A stretch of 64,000 nucleotides of DNA. Origin: Bidens hawaiensis (Eukaryota > Streptophyta > Magnoliopsida > Asterales > Asteraceae). The notes beneath the pieces are model-generated. The model had not been told where the DNA came from, did no database searches, and was given only the letters and a program-made list of their open reading frames with translations. The number at the start of each line of letters is the position of its first letter. Position 1 is the first letter of the stretch. Position numbers and translations under genes: made by a program. Below, piece after piece: positions 44,245 through 56,345 of this stretch. Location of the stretch: assembly GCA_021521415.1 (NCBI GenBank), contig JAIQDT010001660.1, positions 186,001 through 250,000 on the forward strand. Reading direction: 5' to 3'.

Positions 44245-46834
44245 TGTAACACCCCGGCTAAAGCGGAAACGCCTGAGTGTGACGTACAGATTGCTCAAAC
44301 ACACATGACACTATTAGGTGACCATAATAACATTATTTCATTTAAATCATCATGTAACACAAGTTTATAAAATAATACAAGTTGAAACAATAAATAAATA
44401 AATGATAAGTTGTTTTTAAATATCCTATAGGCATGCTATGTGTCTTCTAACTTTCATCCTCGTATCTTTACACCTGTAACATATGTATAAAATAAAGTCG
44501 GCTATAAATAGCCGGTGAGTTTCCACAGTTTAAGTACGTACGTAAAAACCATACAATTCATGGACAAGTGATAAATGAGCAAGTAAGTCATTTCCAGTTG
44601 CTAACAACCAACGTACTTGGGTAATCGCGCAAGTAAGGTCCTTTCAAGTTGGTAACAACCAACGTACTTGGATAATGAGGCCCTTTACCACTTGATACAA
44701 ATGGACCGGAATGTAAAGGGGGGCGTATGATCATACTTAATGAGGCTTCCCAATCGTGCAAGTAATATTCGTGCAAGTAATACAAGTAGCACACAAGTCC
44801 ATATACGAATTGTAGTTTGTAATAGGAGAAACAATGCTTGAATTTTCTATAAGGATATATATGCTACCCCAAAACATTAAAATATTAAAAAGGGGTGGTG
44901 AAAACTCACCTCGAAATCGAAGACAAACTTGTAATAAAAGCCGAACGCACAATAACGAAACCGAAGCGGTCAAACGTCACGAACTATAAATGAAATAAAT
45001 ACGGAATTTAAAGACTAATCCAACGAGATCATTAAAGTTTATTATTTGTTGGGAACATGTGTTATTTAATTATTTTATTATTTTAAGGCATGGATTAGTT
45101 AATATTATTTTTAAGCTTAAAGGAATTTTAACGATTTGTAATATTTTAATAATATAACTAACGCTAATATGAGGGTTATGGTATTTACAGGGCACGAATT
45201 TTATCTCGAAGAATAATTATGTTATTGGATTAAAGTTAACGAATTAAGGATAAGGAATTATAAACTAACAAACGGTTTATGGTTAATTAAATATGAGTTT
45301 AACGAATTAAAACAAATGATTTAAAGCTTAACGATTAAAAGTGAACGAGTTTATATTAACGGTTTAACGATTTATTAGTATTTTAATATTACTTAAGTTT
45401 GAATATAACATGTACGGAATTTTGGTGCTAAGTATATTTTATTTTGAAAACAAAAGTGTTAACGAATTATAAAGCTATCGAATTAAAGTTAAAAGTATTA
45501 TAAATCTAATAAATTCAAGTTAACGAATTAAAAAAAAATCTAATGATTTACTGTTAACTAATTATAAGTCTAACGAATTAAAGTTAACGAAAAGATATTT
45601 AATAATATATTAACCGGATTTTTACGAAACACGTCGAATATGAAAAAAGGGTGAGTTTTTGAATGAAATTTGGTAAAATTAATTTATAATTAACTTAAAA
45701 ATAATTTTATTTATTATAATATGATTTTTAATGATTTTTATAAATTATATAAAAAGAAAAAAGTCTTAAAAAAACAAATGCGAACCCGGGTCCTCCTTGT
45801 TATACCAGCATGTCCTAACCATTGGACCAGTCTAACAATTTGTTAATAGTTTGAAATAACTTAAATAAATATAACATTACAAGTTCTTCATCTTCATACA
45901 TAAACCCTAATTCTTAATCTGTTTAAATCAATCCATGTTTGCTAAAATCATGTTAGAGGTTTTGATTAGTGGTGAAAAACGATCAAAATTCATGTAAGTA
46001 TTACCTATTGGTGTGGCGGGAAGAGGGTGAACCATGGTCGCCGGAAAACGAAGCTTTGACGGTTTATTTAGCGATATAGAATGTGTATTATGATAAATTG
46101 AAGATGTGAGCGAGTTTAAACGATTGCTAGGGTCCATTTTATAGTAGTTAGAGGAGCGTGTCATCACTAATTCGTGATTAATGCGTTGGCCGAAAATTCG
46201 GCGATTATCACGGGTCAATAAGCAGTCGTCACAACGAGTTTATTAACGAGGATTACGGTTTCTTATTATGGACAAAATAATTTACGGGGTTTAATTTGGT
46301 CGTTTGGCAAGTTTTATGATGATTATACTTTGGCCGGAGCCGCCACCGGCCGGTTTGCCGGAAAAATGAATTACACGGGGGTAGGGGACGGGGGGCTGGG
46401 TGAATAATTAATTTAATATTATATTTTAAATTTAATTTACAATTTAGTCCCTGAATTTCAAGAATCTTTAAGTTTAAGATTAATATTTAATATTTCATTT
46501 TTAACCCTGAACTTTATAATTTAAGTTAAATAATTTCGATTTTGGAATATTTACGTGTCAAATCCCGCAAAGCACAATTAACGATAAGGCTCGAGATTTT
46601 GTAAATGAATCAACACTATTCGAACGCACATTGAACATCAAACGTCGGAATATAAATGATGAACAAACATACTTTGAATGATAACCGAGTCGGTAAACAT
46701 TGACGAACGTCAAACGAAATCCCGTGAATATAAAATATATATATATGTGTGTGTGTGTGTGTGTACTTGAAAACAGAAATCCAAAAATTCAAAACGGGTC
46801 TGGTTTTCGGGTTTGAAAAGTAACGAATGTTACA
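44245..46834. mobile_element. Solo LTR, 2.59 kb, inside copia gag-pol
   Basis: Starts TGTAACACCCCGGC and ends AACGAATGTTACA, flanked by the perfect 5 bp duplication CCAAG (44240-44244 and 46835-46839). It has no internal retroelement coding region. It contains an AT-rich core with many AACGAATTA words (45180-45600), a tRNA-like stretch (45781-45835) and a (TA)/(TG) microsatellite near 46735-46763. The ends are similar in form to the solo LTR at 28991-30920. Confidence 0.85.
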
Positions 46835-46839
46835 CCAAG

Positions 46840-47425
46840 GAACAAGTTTTTACTTGGATTCCTAAGGACTGTTCTTCATCAAGTGAGGATCCAACAAGAA
46901 ATAAATGGTTTTCAGGAAATAAAATCAAGTTTGGTCGATTTTCGGTTGACCTTCCCGGGACAAAAGTATCCCGGGAACCCATGTCTATTTGAACGCTTAG
47001 TGCATGCAGGGTTAATCAAGGAGGACTATCAATAATATTAGGTACTTAAATAGTGATTGCACCCGACATATGATGGGAGACGAACCCTTGCTATTTGATG
47101 CTAAACCATTCGATGGCGGATTCGAGTCTTTCATAAGATACATTGGGAGGACAAACTTTAAGGAAAGGAAGCCTTGTTTAAATGGTTCAACAACAACTTT
47201 TCAAGCGTTTCTCAAACCAACCTCGTCCAACTGCTTCTCTCAAGTGATAGATCCAGCATTAGTTGTTGGATCTCAGTTTGAATCTCTTCAACTTTGTTAT
47301 ACAATGTGATAATGCATGCTTAAGATAGTCCATCTGACAACAACTTTGCTGACCTTTTCACTAAAGCCATCGATCATACCCGATTTGAATTTCTGGTCGA
47401 ATCGTTCGGCATGATTAATTTTGAT
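46840..47425 (+). pseudogene. Copia pol: start and very end only
   Basis: Directly after the duplicated CCAAG the gag-pol frame resumes: VFTWIPKDCSSSSEDPTRN, then GRFSVDLPGTKVSREPMS and a stop. In another frame NSDCTRHMMGDEPLLF then DAKPFDGGF is the protease-region start ('SGCTRHMTGD'). From about 47320 SPSDNNFADLFTKAIDHTRF then EFLVESFGM is the last 30 residues of a copia RNase H. The 3 kb between them is missing. Confidence 0.75.
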
Positions 47426-49373
47426 TAAAACAACCTATCTATCTTTTTGTATATAAAATTTTAAATATTTTTCAAATAGGTCACAATTTTAGAGGGAGAA
47501 AATGAGTTAAAATTAACTCACCAAAAAGATTTTCAGTTCATCCTAAGAAAAGCAAAAACAAATCATTTGATTTACCAAAAAGATTTTATATTACTTTTAA
47601 GAAATTCTAAAAGGAATTGTCCCGTTTAGAGGGAGCTCCTGCTTAGAGGGAGTCGGATAATTAAAATTTTCAAAATTTTGAGAAATTGATCCGTCCATTG
47701 GAAAATGATAAGAAATTACCTCTAACGATTCTAGCACATGAAAAGAATAGATCAAAAGCCAACAAGATCATTGCTTGATGTGTAGATAGGCTTGACAAAT
47801 AAGTAAGTGTCATAGTGATATAAACCTAAATTCTTGCCGGTACTAGTGGTTACACGTTTAAGAAGTGATTGCATGATTCCGATAAAGTCATATCAATGAA
47901 GGATGAAATGTAATTAAACATGTCATACCCAAGCCTCTCTTTACCTGATCACAGTTGTCTTATGTAATCAAGTGTCAATTTTAATTTTCCTTGAGTCAGA
48001 AAAAGAGTCAAGAAAAGAAAACAAAAGAAAAAGAAAAGTCAAGAAAAAGAAAAGAAAAGAAAAAGAAAACAGAAAAGAAAAGGGAAAAACCAAAAAAAAG
48101 AGTCAGAAAAAGAATCAGTTCTAGGAATTTTAATTTCTGCTTTATTTCTTCATTTATTTTTATTCAAGCCTTGGACTTTCTCTGTTTGTAGTCATACAAG
48201 ATCTGATTGTTAAGGCCCTGAATCTTCTGCTTTATTTTAATTTTTCTAGATCGAGTCAAGTGTACACAAAATAATGTACAAAGTGTCAAGTATGTTAATA
48301 AGAGTACTGTGATCAACTAAAAAAGGTTTAAGTCAAGTTGAGGTGATATGTTAACACAAAATAAGCCCGAGGTATGATGGAATTCGTAACATGTCTAACT
48401 AAGTGGGGACCACATAAGCATCGTGCCTAATTGTACCTTAACGTATCATGTTGACATCAAAATACTTGTTAAGTTTAAAGTGGACAAATTATATCTACAA
48501 TCGACTTTGAGTTCTTGGCATAATAATATCCAAATAGAAGTGTGATCTAGAACGTTAACAGATAATGTGATTCCTTGTTGTGATCTTTCTCACAAAAACA
48601 GCTTGGTAAACATTTAAGTAAATATTTTTTTATATATAACATTAATTTCATCTTTATTCCTAATAAAATTTTCTTTTGTTTTATTTTATGTTTCAACTTC
48701 AAAATATAATGTATATATTTTCGCTATTTTAAAATATATGAAAATGCCAAAAAGATTTTAACTTTTTATTATGTTCGTACATATTTTATTAAACATTGTT
48801 TTATTCAAAATCATGAGTTTTGTTGTTAAGGTCGTTCATGCAAAGTTCGTTGGAAATCTGGGACTTAAACAAATCATTTACAAGTTGAGGGACTGAAATT
48901 GGGAGAGCCTATGAACGATTTCTTCTTGACCCTCGAGAGGGTCTGTGAACGTATCTTATTCGTTCTACGTTTTGTGCAGGTGTACATGGACAGGTAGATC
49001 AAGATCAAGTCTGCTCAGAGTTGCAGATGCTGAAATGCTTAAAAGAAAAGAGAACGTGAAAGTTGGTGATTGAACCTAAAGATGAAATTATTGTTTCTGA
49101 AGACAAGGAAAGAAACCAGTCGGCTCAAGAAAGTCAACAAAAAAAAATTATATGTCGAGCCTCCCGCATCTAATGTTTCTAAAATTTGCTGATGCCGATC
49201 CTTCCTAGAAAATAAGATTGAAGTTCAAGTCTACAAGACTGGAAAATAAAGAATTGTCTGAGATCCAATCTGGTTCAAGATCCTGGATCAAGATAAGTAC
49301 TAGTTTTAAGAAATAAAGACGAAGCAAAGAACTTGACGAATGTTCCTCGACATACTCAATCCTAGAGGGAGAT
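47426..49373 (+). other. 3' untranslated tail of the copia element
   Basis: No gene. GAGGGAG words recur (47490, 47627, 47647) and a purine-only AAAAGAAAAG tract lies at 47997-48115; the Lys-rich frame there is low complexity. The polypurine tract CTAGAGGGAGA (49362-49372) directly precedes the LTR. Confidence 0.6.
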
Positions 49374-49713
49374 TGTAGGGCCAATATTCTATATTGTTTT
49401 TAGGATTATATATGCCGTTTTAGTTTGCTTTTAGTCGGTGTAGTACATACTCGGTACGTTTATTTTGGAAACTTTGAAGAAACGAGGACCCTATATATGG
49501 GTCACTTTACCCATTTCTCCATAAGAACTCTTCCAACAACCACCTTTTCATAACTTCAAGAAAATAAAGTTTCTTTCTGTCATTTTCTCACCCACTAAGC
49601 AAATAAACTAAACAAAACTAAGATCCGAGATCTGAGTGTCGTTGATGATTTCCGCTAACCAACAACACGGATTGATCCGAGTCAAGTCTTGAAATCCATC
49701 TAGAGGACCTACA
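49374..49713 (+). mobile_element. 3' LTR of the copia element
   Basis: Starts TGTAGGGCC and ends GGACCTACA, matching inverted ends, 340 bp, directly after a polypurine tract. A TATA-like CTATATATGGG near 49490 is plausible. The partner LTR is not in the window. Confidence 0.75.
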
Positions 49714-50080
49714 CACCTCTTCAACTTTCTTTGTTACTGTAAAGTGTAAACTAATTTTCAAGATTAACAACTAACATACATATTTTAATAACATGAATAT
49801 TAAGTTACCTCAAAGTAACTAATGTCATAGACTAAATGAAAATAAAAACCAAAAACTTAAAAAAGAAAAAAAGAAAAAAAACAAACATTATCAAAATTAA
49901 AACTACCATGAGATGATTTTCAAGGAGTTATGGGGGTTCTTTACCATTTTCCCTTACTTTCTGTTATTAAGCTTTGTCGTGAAAGATCATCATCGACCAT
50001 TTCAAGATTCATTACTTTTGAACTTGTAGACTTGTAGTTGTCATCAAAATGAATGGAAAGTCAACCTACTATTGTTGTTG
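49714..50080. other. Intergenic, no gene seen
   Basis: AT-rich spacer between the copia LTR and the Mutator-like element. Confidence 0.4.
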
Positions 50081-51720
50081 GGATGGAGTTATAATAAGAA
50101 TTAAAATGTGTCTAGAAAGTGTAAGAAGTAATTTGGTGTGTTAGATTTAGTGATCTAAGAGCATTCTCATCCAACCTCTTATATTATATGAGGGGTGTTT
50201 TTATAATTTAGAGAGTGATTCAGGTTGTTGTGAGTGAATAGTTTTTATATTTTAGAAAAAGTAGTGATTTTTCTTGTATATTTGAAAAGTTACTGTTCAT
50301 CCCCTATAATTTTTTAATATATTGTAAAAGCGGTTGTGAGTGAAGGAAAGAGAAAATGTAATGAGAAAATGTATAAAAAGTATTATTTAATTGAAATAGA
50401 GAGAGAAAATAAAATGAGTTTTAGTGTAATTTTTTATTTGAAGATAGGGGGTGGGATAAGAATGCTCTAATGGTCTAGATGTAAAGTGTGTTTGTGCTTT
50501 ATTTTAATACTTGTTTTATAACACTCCAAGGGCATAATCGTCCAGTGTGTTATATTATATATGAAAATATTATCAATCTATAATATCACAAAATATATTA
50601 CAGTGTGTTTTAAATCAAATAATAATCAAAATTTAAAAACAACACCAAATTTTAATCTAAATTTAAACACAACACAAAGAACAAAAATACACTCGGTTAA
50701 AAGATGAACAGTAACACACTGTATATAAAGATGAACATTGAACAAAACGTACATTCTCATAGAACAAACCCACTCTACATAAAAGATAAATAATAACAAA
50801 CTATGTATGAATATGAACAATAACGCATTGCGTATGAAGATCCCAGCATGAATAATAACAAACTATGTAAGTTTTCTAGCAAAACTCTTAATAATCCCAG
50901 CTCGAACCTGGATCATCTACAATCGTCAATTGAAATTCAAATCATCATCATCATCATCATTATTATTATTAACACTAGCACCAGACGAAAAACTTACACC
51001 AAAATCAGAGATTACGATCTCCGCTTCTCCCAATGCACAGTCAATATCGCAAAATCATCTGGACATGAAAGCCCTAGCAGACGGAAATCGCGTTAAAGAC
51101 CATCATTAGCGACCACCGCAATCCGCCTTGGGTCAATCATCTCTCACTGTTGTCGTTGTTACTCGAGCTCGCCGAAGTTGGAGCCTCGCCGAATGTAGAT
51201 AGCATACGAAGAAACCAAGGTTAACTACATTAAATTGAAAATGGTGTTGTTTATCCCCTCAATACGAACGTGTAAAAACACCCAAGCACATCACTGAAAC
51301 ACATTAACTACATTAAATTAGTCAGATAAATAACAAACAGTAAAACAAAAATTATATAAAATGTAAAAACACAAAATAGATGTAATCCAATAACACCAAT
51401 AATTGAAAATAGTGTAATGTGGAAATGAATGATTGTCGTTATATATTGTCGAAGAAACCAAAGGTTTAGAAATTAAGAGATGATATCAGAAAAAGCGAAA
51501 GCAGTTTAAACAACTCATCCGATCATGTTGCGATCCATTGATAAAAATGTGATTAAATGAGCCATAAAAATTGGAATCACAATCAATATGGATTTTAATA
51601 CCATAACTATTGTATTTGATTTTTTACCATCCTACCCTTGAGTGTTATATTTAATCCAGTGTGCTAATCACTTTCTACACTTTTTATGAAATATTAGCTT
51701 TTTATTCTAAACTTGCTCTT
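50081..51720. mobile_element. Mutator-like TIR element E2
   Basis: The left end GGATGGAGTTATAATAAG and the inverse of the right end (AAGAGCAAGTTTAGAATAAA) each resemble one end of E1 (28971-32015) in opposite orientation, over about 70 bp (GTGTAAGAAGTAAT, AGTGTAGAAAGTGATTA). The interior is non-coding apart from a CG-richer patch (50870-51200) that looks like host exon sequence but was not identified. A 9 bp target duplication is not clear. Confidence 0.55.
50159..50467. mobile_element. PIF/Harbinger-type MITE inside E2
   Basis: Starts GAGCATTCTCATCC and ends GGATAAGAATGCTC, exact inverse over most of 14 bp, flanked by TAA (50156-50158 and 50468-50470), the 3 bp target duplication of this superfamily. 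309 bp, AT-rich, non-coding. Confidence 0.8.
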
Positions 51721-51908
51721 CTTGTTGCTATAATATATAATAAATATAAATATTGTTAATATAAGCTGTGTTCATATTTGGTCTTCCACTCTTCCATGAA
51801 CAAGATGACTTTTTTAAACCAAAATAATTGTATCAAACAAGTAATATTATATTGGGTTAACGATCCAATAAGTCTATATAAGTTCATGTCACTGTCAGCT
51901 CCTCATTC

Positions 51909-54465
51909 ATGATGCACAATATATCCTGGTGTATTGGAGACATTCAACTTCAAGAACCAGTCATGCAAGTTCAGGTATAATTTTCCAAGTCTCCTTGTAC
52001 TGTTGTCATGCTAAGGTATTTGGTTATCATTGGCATATATGAATGTGCAGGGAAACATGCAGCAGGCTGAGGAGGCGGCAGCCCACACAGCCGTGCAATT
52101 ACCTGAAGATCTCTTTCCTGGTAAGTGCAGCCCTACAAGGAATCCGCCTTTCTTGGGTATGAAATTCTCTTTTAGTAGTTGTCATTGATGCTTAGATTAT
52201 AGCACTTGAAATTGTATAGGTAGAACGTTAACATTAGCGATTACATGCATATATTACGTAGGAGGAAGAAGAGAGTACTATGACCTTTGCGAAGCATTAG
52301 CCAAAGGAAAATTGAAAGCTGCAAAAGATATCCTTATGGGTCGGGAATATTTGTTAGGGTATAGAATCACCCCGAATATGGAAACGCCACTGCACATTGC
52401 AATCATGAGCGGAAACACCAAGTTTGTGAGATATCTTGTGAACATCATGAGTAAGTCAGATTTGGAACTGGTGAATAGTGATGGCAATACAGCCTTCTGT
52501 TTAGCAGCTAGTTCAGGAAATGTTGAGATGGCTAAAGCTATGCTTTTGAAGAATCCGACACTGTTAATAGTTTGTGGTAGTTACAAGATGACGCCGCTCT
52601 GTCTGGCTGCTTTGCACGGAAAGCATAACATGGCGTATTTTCTCTATGATAAAATGAAGAATGATCCCAGTTGGACAGAGCACAGGAATGAGGTTTTTTT
52701 GACATGTATCGAGGCTAACATGTTAGGTGTGCAAGGGTTCCATATAAAATATATACTTGTATATATATACCGTGTTATGAGATTAACAAATCTAGCTAGT
52801 TGCTTATAATAATTTCTACTCATTCGAGTGATTGCTAAACCTTTTGTAGATGTTGCAATACGAATATTGGAGGACAACAAAGAATTTCCCCAAGATAAGC
52901 ATGAATGGGATGTGCTGCGGGTATTGGCTCAAAATCCTGGGGCGTTTGCAAGTCCTACTAGAAACAGTAAGATCAAATCATGTAAGCATCCTTAAAAGCT
53001 TCTAGTGATACACCTATTGAATACTTCAAGTAATTACATGTGTATTAGATTTTGGCTCATCAATCTACTTGGTTTCTTATCTGATTGTTACTTGTAGGTT
53101 TGGCGTTCACGGGTTTGGTGACCAGTGATGGCATACTATTACTAAGATTACTTTTGAAAAGGGTAGCGGAAAAGCCGATGGATGAGATTCATGGAATACT
53201 AAGATACCCGGTGACTAAGAAAGATAAACAAGACACGGATCCTTCACATGTTCTGTTTATTGCGGCAAAAAAGAACAAACAGTTTTTGGTTGAGCTGATT
53301 CACGAGTTTCCTGATCTTATATGGCTGAGAAATGATGGCGGACAAACAATCTTTCACACTGCTATTGCTCATCGTCAGCACGATGTCTACAGGTTTTTAA
53401 AGAATATTGGCTCAATAAAGGGTTTCATAACTCCTATCATAGACAACGAAGGCAATAATATTTTGCATATGGTTGGAAAGATTCCGGAGAAAAATGGTTA
53501 CAAAGACGCGGGGATTACTCCTTTGGAAATTCTCAGTGAATATTTATGGTACAAGGTAAACATCTTCAAATCATTCATAGGTTGTTTATTGTTTTAAAAC
53601 AGAAAGCTCTTTACCTGTCCCGGTTGCACTTGGTTGATCCACATTATATAAACCTTGGATGTTACCTCTAGGCCAAGATTTACCGGTGTTACATATTCTT
53701 ATTGTCCATTGGTGTTTGAATTATTGCTCTATATATATCTTTTACATATTTCTTTTCTTATTTTCCAGTTGAACGTTCAGAATGCCTTGTAGTTAAGTAT
53801 TTGCTGATTTAGTGACTAATCATCGATGTCTTCTTATTAATTGATTGTACAAATTATATTCCTTGTAGGATGTTGAGAGTAAACTCCCTCCTCACTATAG
53901 GAAAATGAAGAATAAAGCAGGCCATACACCTGAAGAAGAATTCATAAAGGGCCACATGGAAGTAGTTTCTACAGCTACAAAATGTTTATTTGAAACTATT
54001 AATCAATCGATGGTGGTAGCTGTGCTTATATGCACCGTAGGATTTTCAATACTTTATTCAATTCCTGGTGGGTTTGATCAAAGTGGTTTTCCTGTATTCC
54101 GCGAAAACAGAACTTTCATTTGGTTTATACTAGTGGAAGCCATATCCTTTCTCTTGGCTGGAATTTCGGCGCTCACATTCATAAATGTCATCCTTACTCG
54201 CCACGATCACCGCCAGGAAATATTATTAGAAAGATGGTTGGCTGGTCAAGAAGCACTTTATGCGTCTATAGCAGCCACAACCATTGGCTTTCTTTCTGGC
54301 GTTTTCCTTCTATATTGTAACAACATAGTGCCATATATAATCTCGGGAATTGCTATTGGACTCTTTGCAATATACATTAAGGAGTACTACTATCTTTTGA
54401 AGGAAAGGCGCTATGTAATATTTAAGGCCATGTATTTCTTTCAGCTGAAAAAATACATGATCTAA
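51909..54465 (+). CDS. Ankyrin-repeat/PGG-domain membrane protein, ACD6/ITN1-like (595 aa)
   Basis: Exons: 51909-51974, 52051-52120, 52262-52726, 52850-52981, 53098-53555, 53869-54465; all GT-AG, total 1788 bp, open. The start is MMHNISWCIGD; the second Met (51912) is equally possible. Ankyrin repeats: about residues 83-113 (TPLHIAIMSGNTKFVRYL), 118-146 (GNTAFCLAASSGNVEMAKAM), 152-180 (TPLCLAALHGKHNMAYFL), and two or three more at 293-385 (GQTIFHTAIAHRQHDVYRFL). The C-terminal PGG domain follows, with FSILYSIPGGFDQSGFPVF (PGG at about 463-465) and four hydrophobic segments. Family members act at the plasma membrane or ER in salicylate-linked defence, cell death or salt response; the role here is inferred. 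A partial exon duplicate lies 240 bp downstream, suggesting a local gene cluster. Confidence 0.92.
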
Positions 54466-54699
54466 GTCAAAACCCTAATTTCTAAGTGTTTTTCCTATGG
54501 AGAATAGGAAACATATATTTTGTTGTATTATTTGTGAATCTTGTATTGTTATGTGAGTTTGTAAATCTGTTATGTATTGTAATTATCTAATGTCTTGTAA
54601 ATCATTGACAAAATTACAGAGAGTGCCATTTATGTTTGTACCAAATTACAATGAATGTTCTTTATCTTAAAGTTGATTTGATTACATGCAGCATTTATT
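54466..54699 (+). terminator. 3' UTR region of the ankyrin gene
   Basis: AT-rich with TTGTAT and TGTAAAT words typical of plant 3' ends (54530-54600). The exact polyadenylation site is not determined. Confidence 0.35.
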
Positions 54700-54819
54700 A
54701 CGCAGGAGGAAGAAGAGAGTACTATGATCTCTAGCATCAGCCAATGGAAACTTGAAAGCTACAAAACTCATCCTTCCATATCATGAAAATTCGGTATGGT
54801 GTAGGATCACTCCAAATAT

Positions 54820-55607
54820 CAGTGTTTTGAAACCCGGACCGGTCCGACCGGGACCCGCTAAACATTTCCGTCCGCGTTTCGGTATTTAGCCTGTTTTCAA
54901 ATAAACCCGGCGGTTTTTACGGTTCACGGTCGAACAGGCCTCGATGGCCCGACGGTTGAACCGGTAAAAGCATTTTTTTTTATTTTTATTGTTACTTTTA
55001 ATCAAAATCCATCTTCAATCTAACCTTAGAATAGCTATACAGAAGAAACTATGGCAGGTATACAGAAGAAGATGTGGTTTAAAAGAACATGAACGGTAAA
55101 GAAATTCCAGCAACAGTGGTGACTGAGTATGGCGGCTGTATGTGGTTTAAAGAAAGAAATAAATGAGCAAATGGTGAAGAAGGGTTAAACGGGTAGGGTT
55201 TATGCATTTCTAAAGTGGGCTTTGATTAATAAATAATATGCAGATAGAATTTGCCAGATTAGACATGGATGTTTGTATAGGTGATGTCATTTTGACATAG
55301 TAAAAAATTCATATCTCTACTAATAACAACTATTGAATGGACCAATTATTATTTAAGTGTTAAATATTTAACTTATGTCATATAGTAAACTATGAACGTA
55401 AATTCTTAATTTTTATTTACTTTTAACTAGTCTAAAATCTCTCTCTATATACGTATACTTATAAATATATATTAAATAAATATTTATATTATTTATGACG
55501 TTATCGGGTTGAACACCGGGAGGGCGCCGGTTCGCCCTCCCGGTCGGTCCGACCTTTGACTTGGGAAGGCGTCCGGGTCGACGTCCGGGCCGGGTCTGAA
55601 AACATTG
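54820..55607. mobile_element. hAT-type MITE, 788 bp, in the ankyrin pseudo-exon
   Basis: Starts CAGTGTTTTGAAACCCGG and ends GGGTCTGAAAACATTG, inverse ends; perfect 8 bp target duplication CCAAATAT (54812-54819 and 55608-55615). The two ends are CCGG-rich words (CGGTCCGACCGGG) around a 500 bp AT-rich core. Confidence 0.88.
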
Positions 55608-55632
55608 CCAAATATGAAACGCCACTGCACGT

Positions 55633-55815
55633 TAGGGATGAGCTCGGTACCGACCGGTACCGAAAATCCCGATTCCGAAAATCGCAAATTTTTTGTACCG
55701 GTATTAAAGGTAAAATTCAGGAAATACCGGTATCGTACCGTACCGGTCCAGAAAACTCAAAACCTTGGTACTGATTCGGTACCGTCGGTACCATACCAAT
55801 TTTTGCTCATCCCTA
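55633..55815. mobile_element. hAT-type MITE, 183 bp, GTACCG-word body
   Basis: Starts TAGGGATGAGCTCGGTACC and ends GCTCATCCCTA. Flanks CTGCACGT (55625-55632) and CTTCACGT (55816-55823) match at 7 of 8 bases. The body is a degenerate reiteration of GGTACCG. Confidence 0.85.
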
Positions 55816-55847
55816 CTTCACGTTGAAACACCAAGTTACCAAGTTTG

Positions 55848-56345
55848 TGTAGGTCCTCAAACCGGATCATACACTTTGTTCTTGGAATCGATCTAAGTTA
55901 TATGCTAGCGGGATCACATATAACCAAGTTAGATCTCGGATCTTGATGGTGTTTGAGTTATTTTCTATATGTAGTAAGGTTGGGAGGATAAGGTAGAGAG
56001 AGAGAGAGGCTTGGAATGACAGCTAACTTAACAAGCGAAGTTGTTAAGTTCACCTCTAAAGGGCAAGGCGAACTTGTCTAGTATATAAAGACATGTTCGG
56101 TTTAGGTTTAGGTTTAGGTTTAGGGTTAGACTTCCAGCCATTCAGCTGTTCATAGGGATAGACGAACTGTGTGTTCATGATTTTTTCTAGTATTGTTTGT
56201 AATCAGTTTACAATCAATAGAAGAATCCTTTAAAGTGATATTGTTCTTGTTATACTTGTTTACATCTCGTTAGCGTTACCCAGAGGGGTTTCGCACCTCT
56301 GATAGTGTGTGTCAATCCTATATCGATCCATTCCAGGGACCTACA
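55848..56345 (+). mobile_element. Ty1/copia 5' LTR with primer site
   Basis: Starts TGTAGGTCC and ends GGGACCTACA, 498 bp, followed by ATTAGTATCAAAGCA, a decayed initiator-Met primer site (TGGTATCAGAGC). It carries four to five TTTAGG units at 56100-56128, close to the plant telomere word. Downstream sequence to about 57000 is decayed leader or gag with no clear frame. Confidence 0.75.

Larger units (their letters stand above)
38555..49713 (+). mobile_element. Decayed Ty1/copia element with two nested insertions
   Basis: Pieces in order: gag N-terminal coiled coil (38555-38756), a Ty3/gypsy insertion (38757 to about 43200), gag C-terminal part with zinc knuckle (to 44239), a solo LTR (44245-46834), start of pol (46840-47190), the last part of the RNase H region (about 47320-47425), a ~1.9 kb untranslated tail, polypurine tract (49362-49372) and 3' LTR (49374-49713). 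The 5' LTR and first gag codons are missing at the junction with the inverted-repeat arm. Most of integrase and reverse transcriptase is deleted between 47190 and 47320. Confidence 0.8.
54700..55847 (+). pseudogene. Broken duplicate of the ankyrin gene exon 3
   Basis: After an acceptor-like TTACGCAG, GGAGGAAGAAGAGAGTAC repeats the exon 3 start of the gene at 52262, but a stop follows at once. The piece continues with 'ATCCTTCCATATCATG' and 'TAGGATCACTCCAAATAT', resumes after the first insertion at GAAACGCCACTGCAC, and after the second at GTTGAAACACCAAGT. It then stops at the copia LTR (55848). Two hAT MITEs (54820-55607 and 55633-55815) split it. Not functional. Confidence 0.8.

Noticed and set aside
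45781..45835. tRNA-like stretch in the 44245-46834 LTR
   Set aside because: Has a T-arm-like and anticodon-arm-like look but no complete cloverleaf could be drawn; such stretches are common in plant LTRs.
47991..48191. Lys/Glu-rich 66-codon frame
   Set aside because: Purine-only AAAAGAAAAG tract in the copia untranslated tail.
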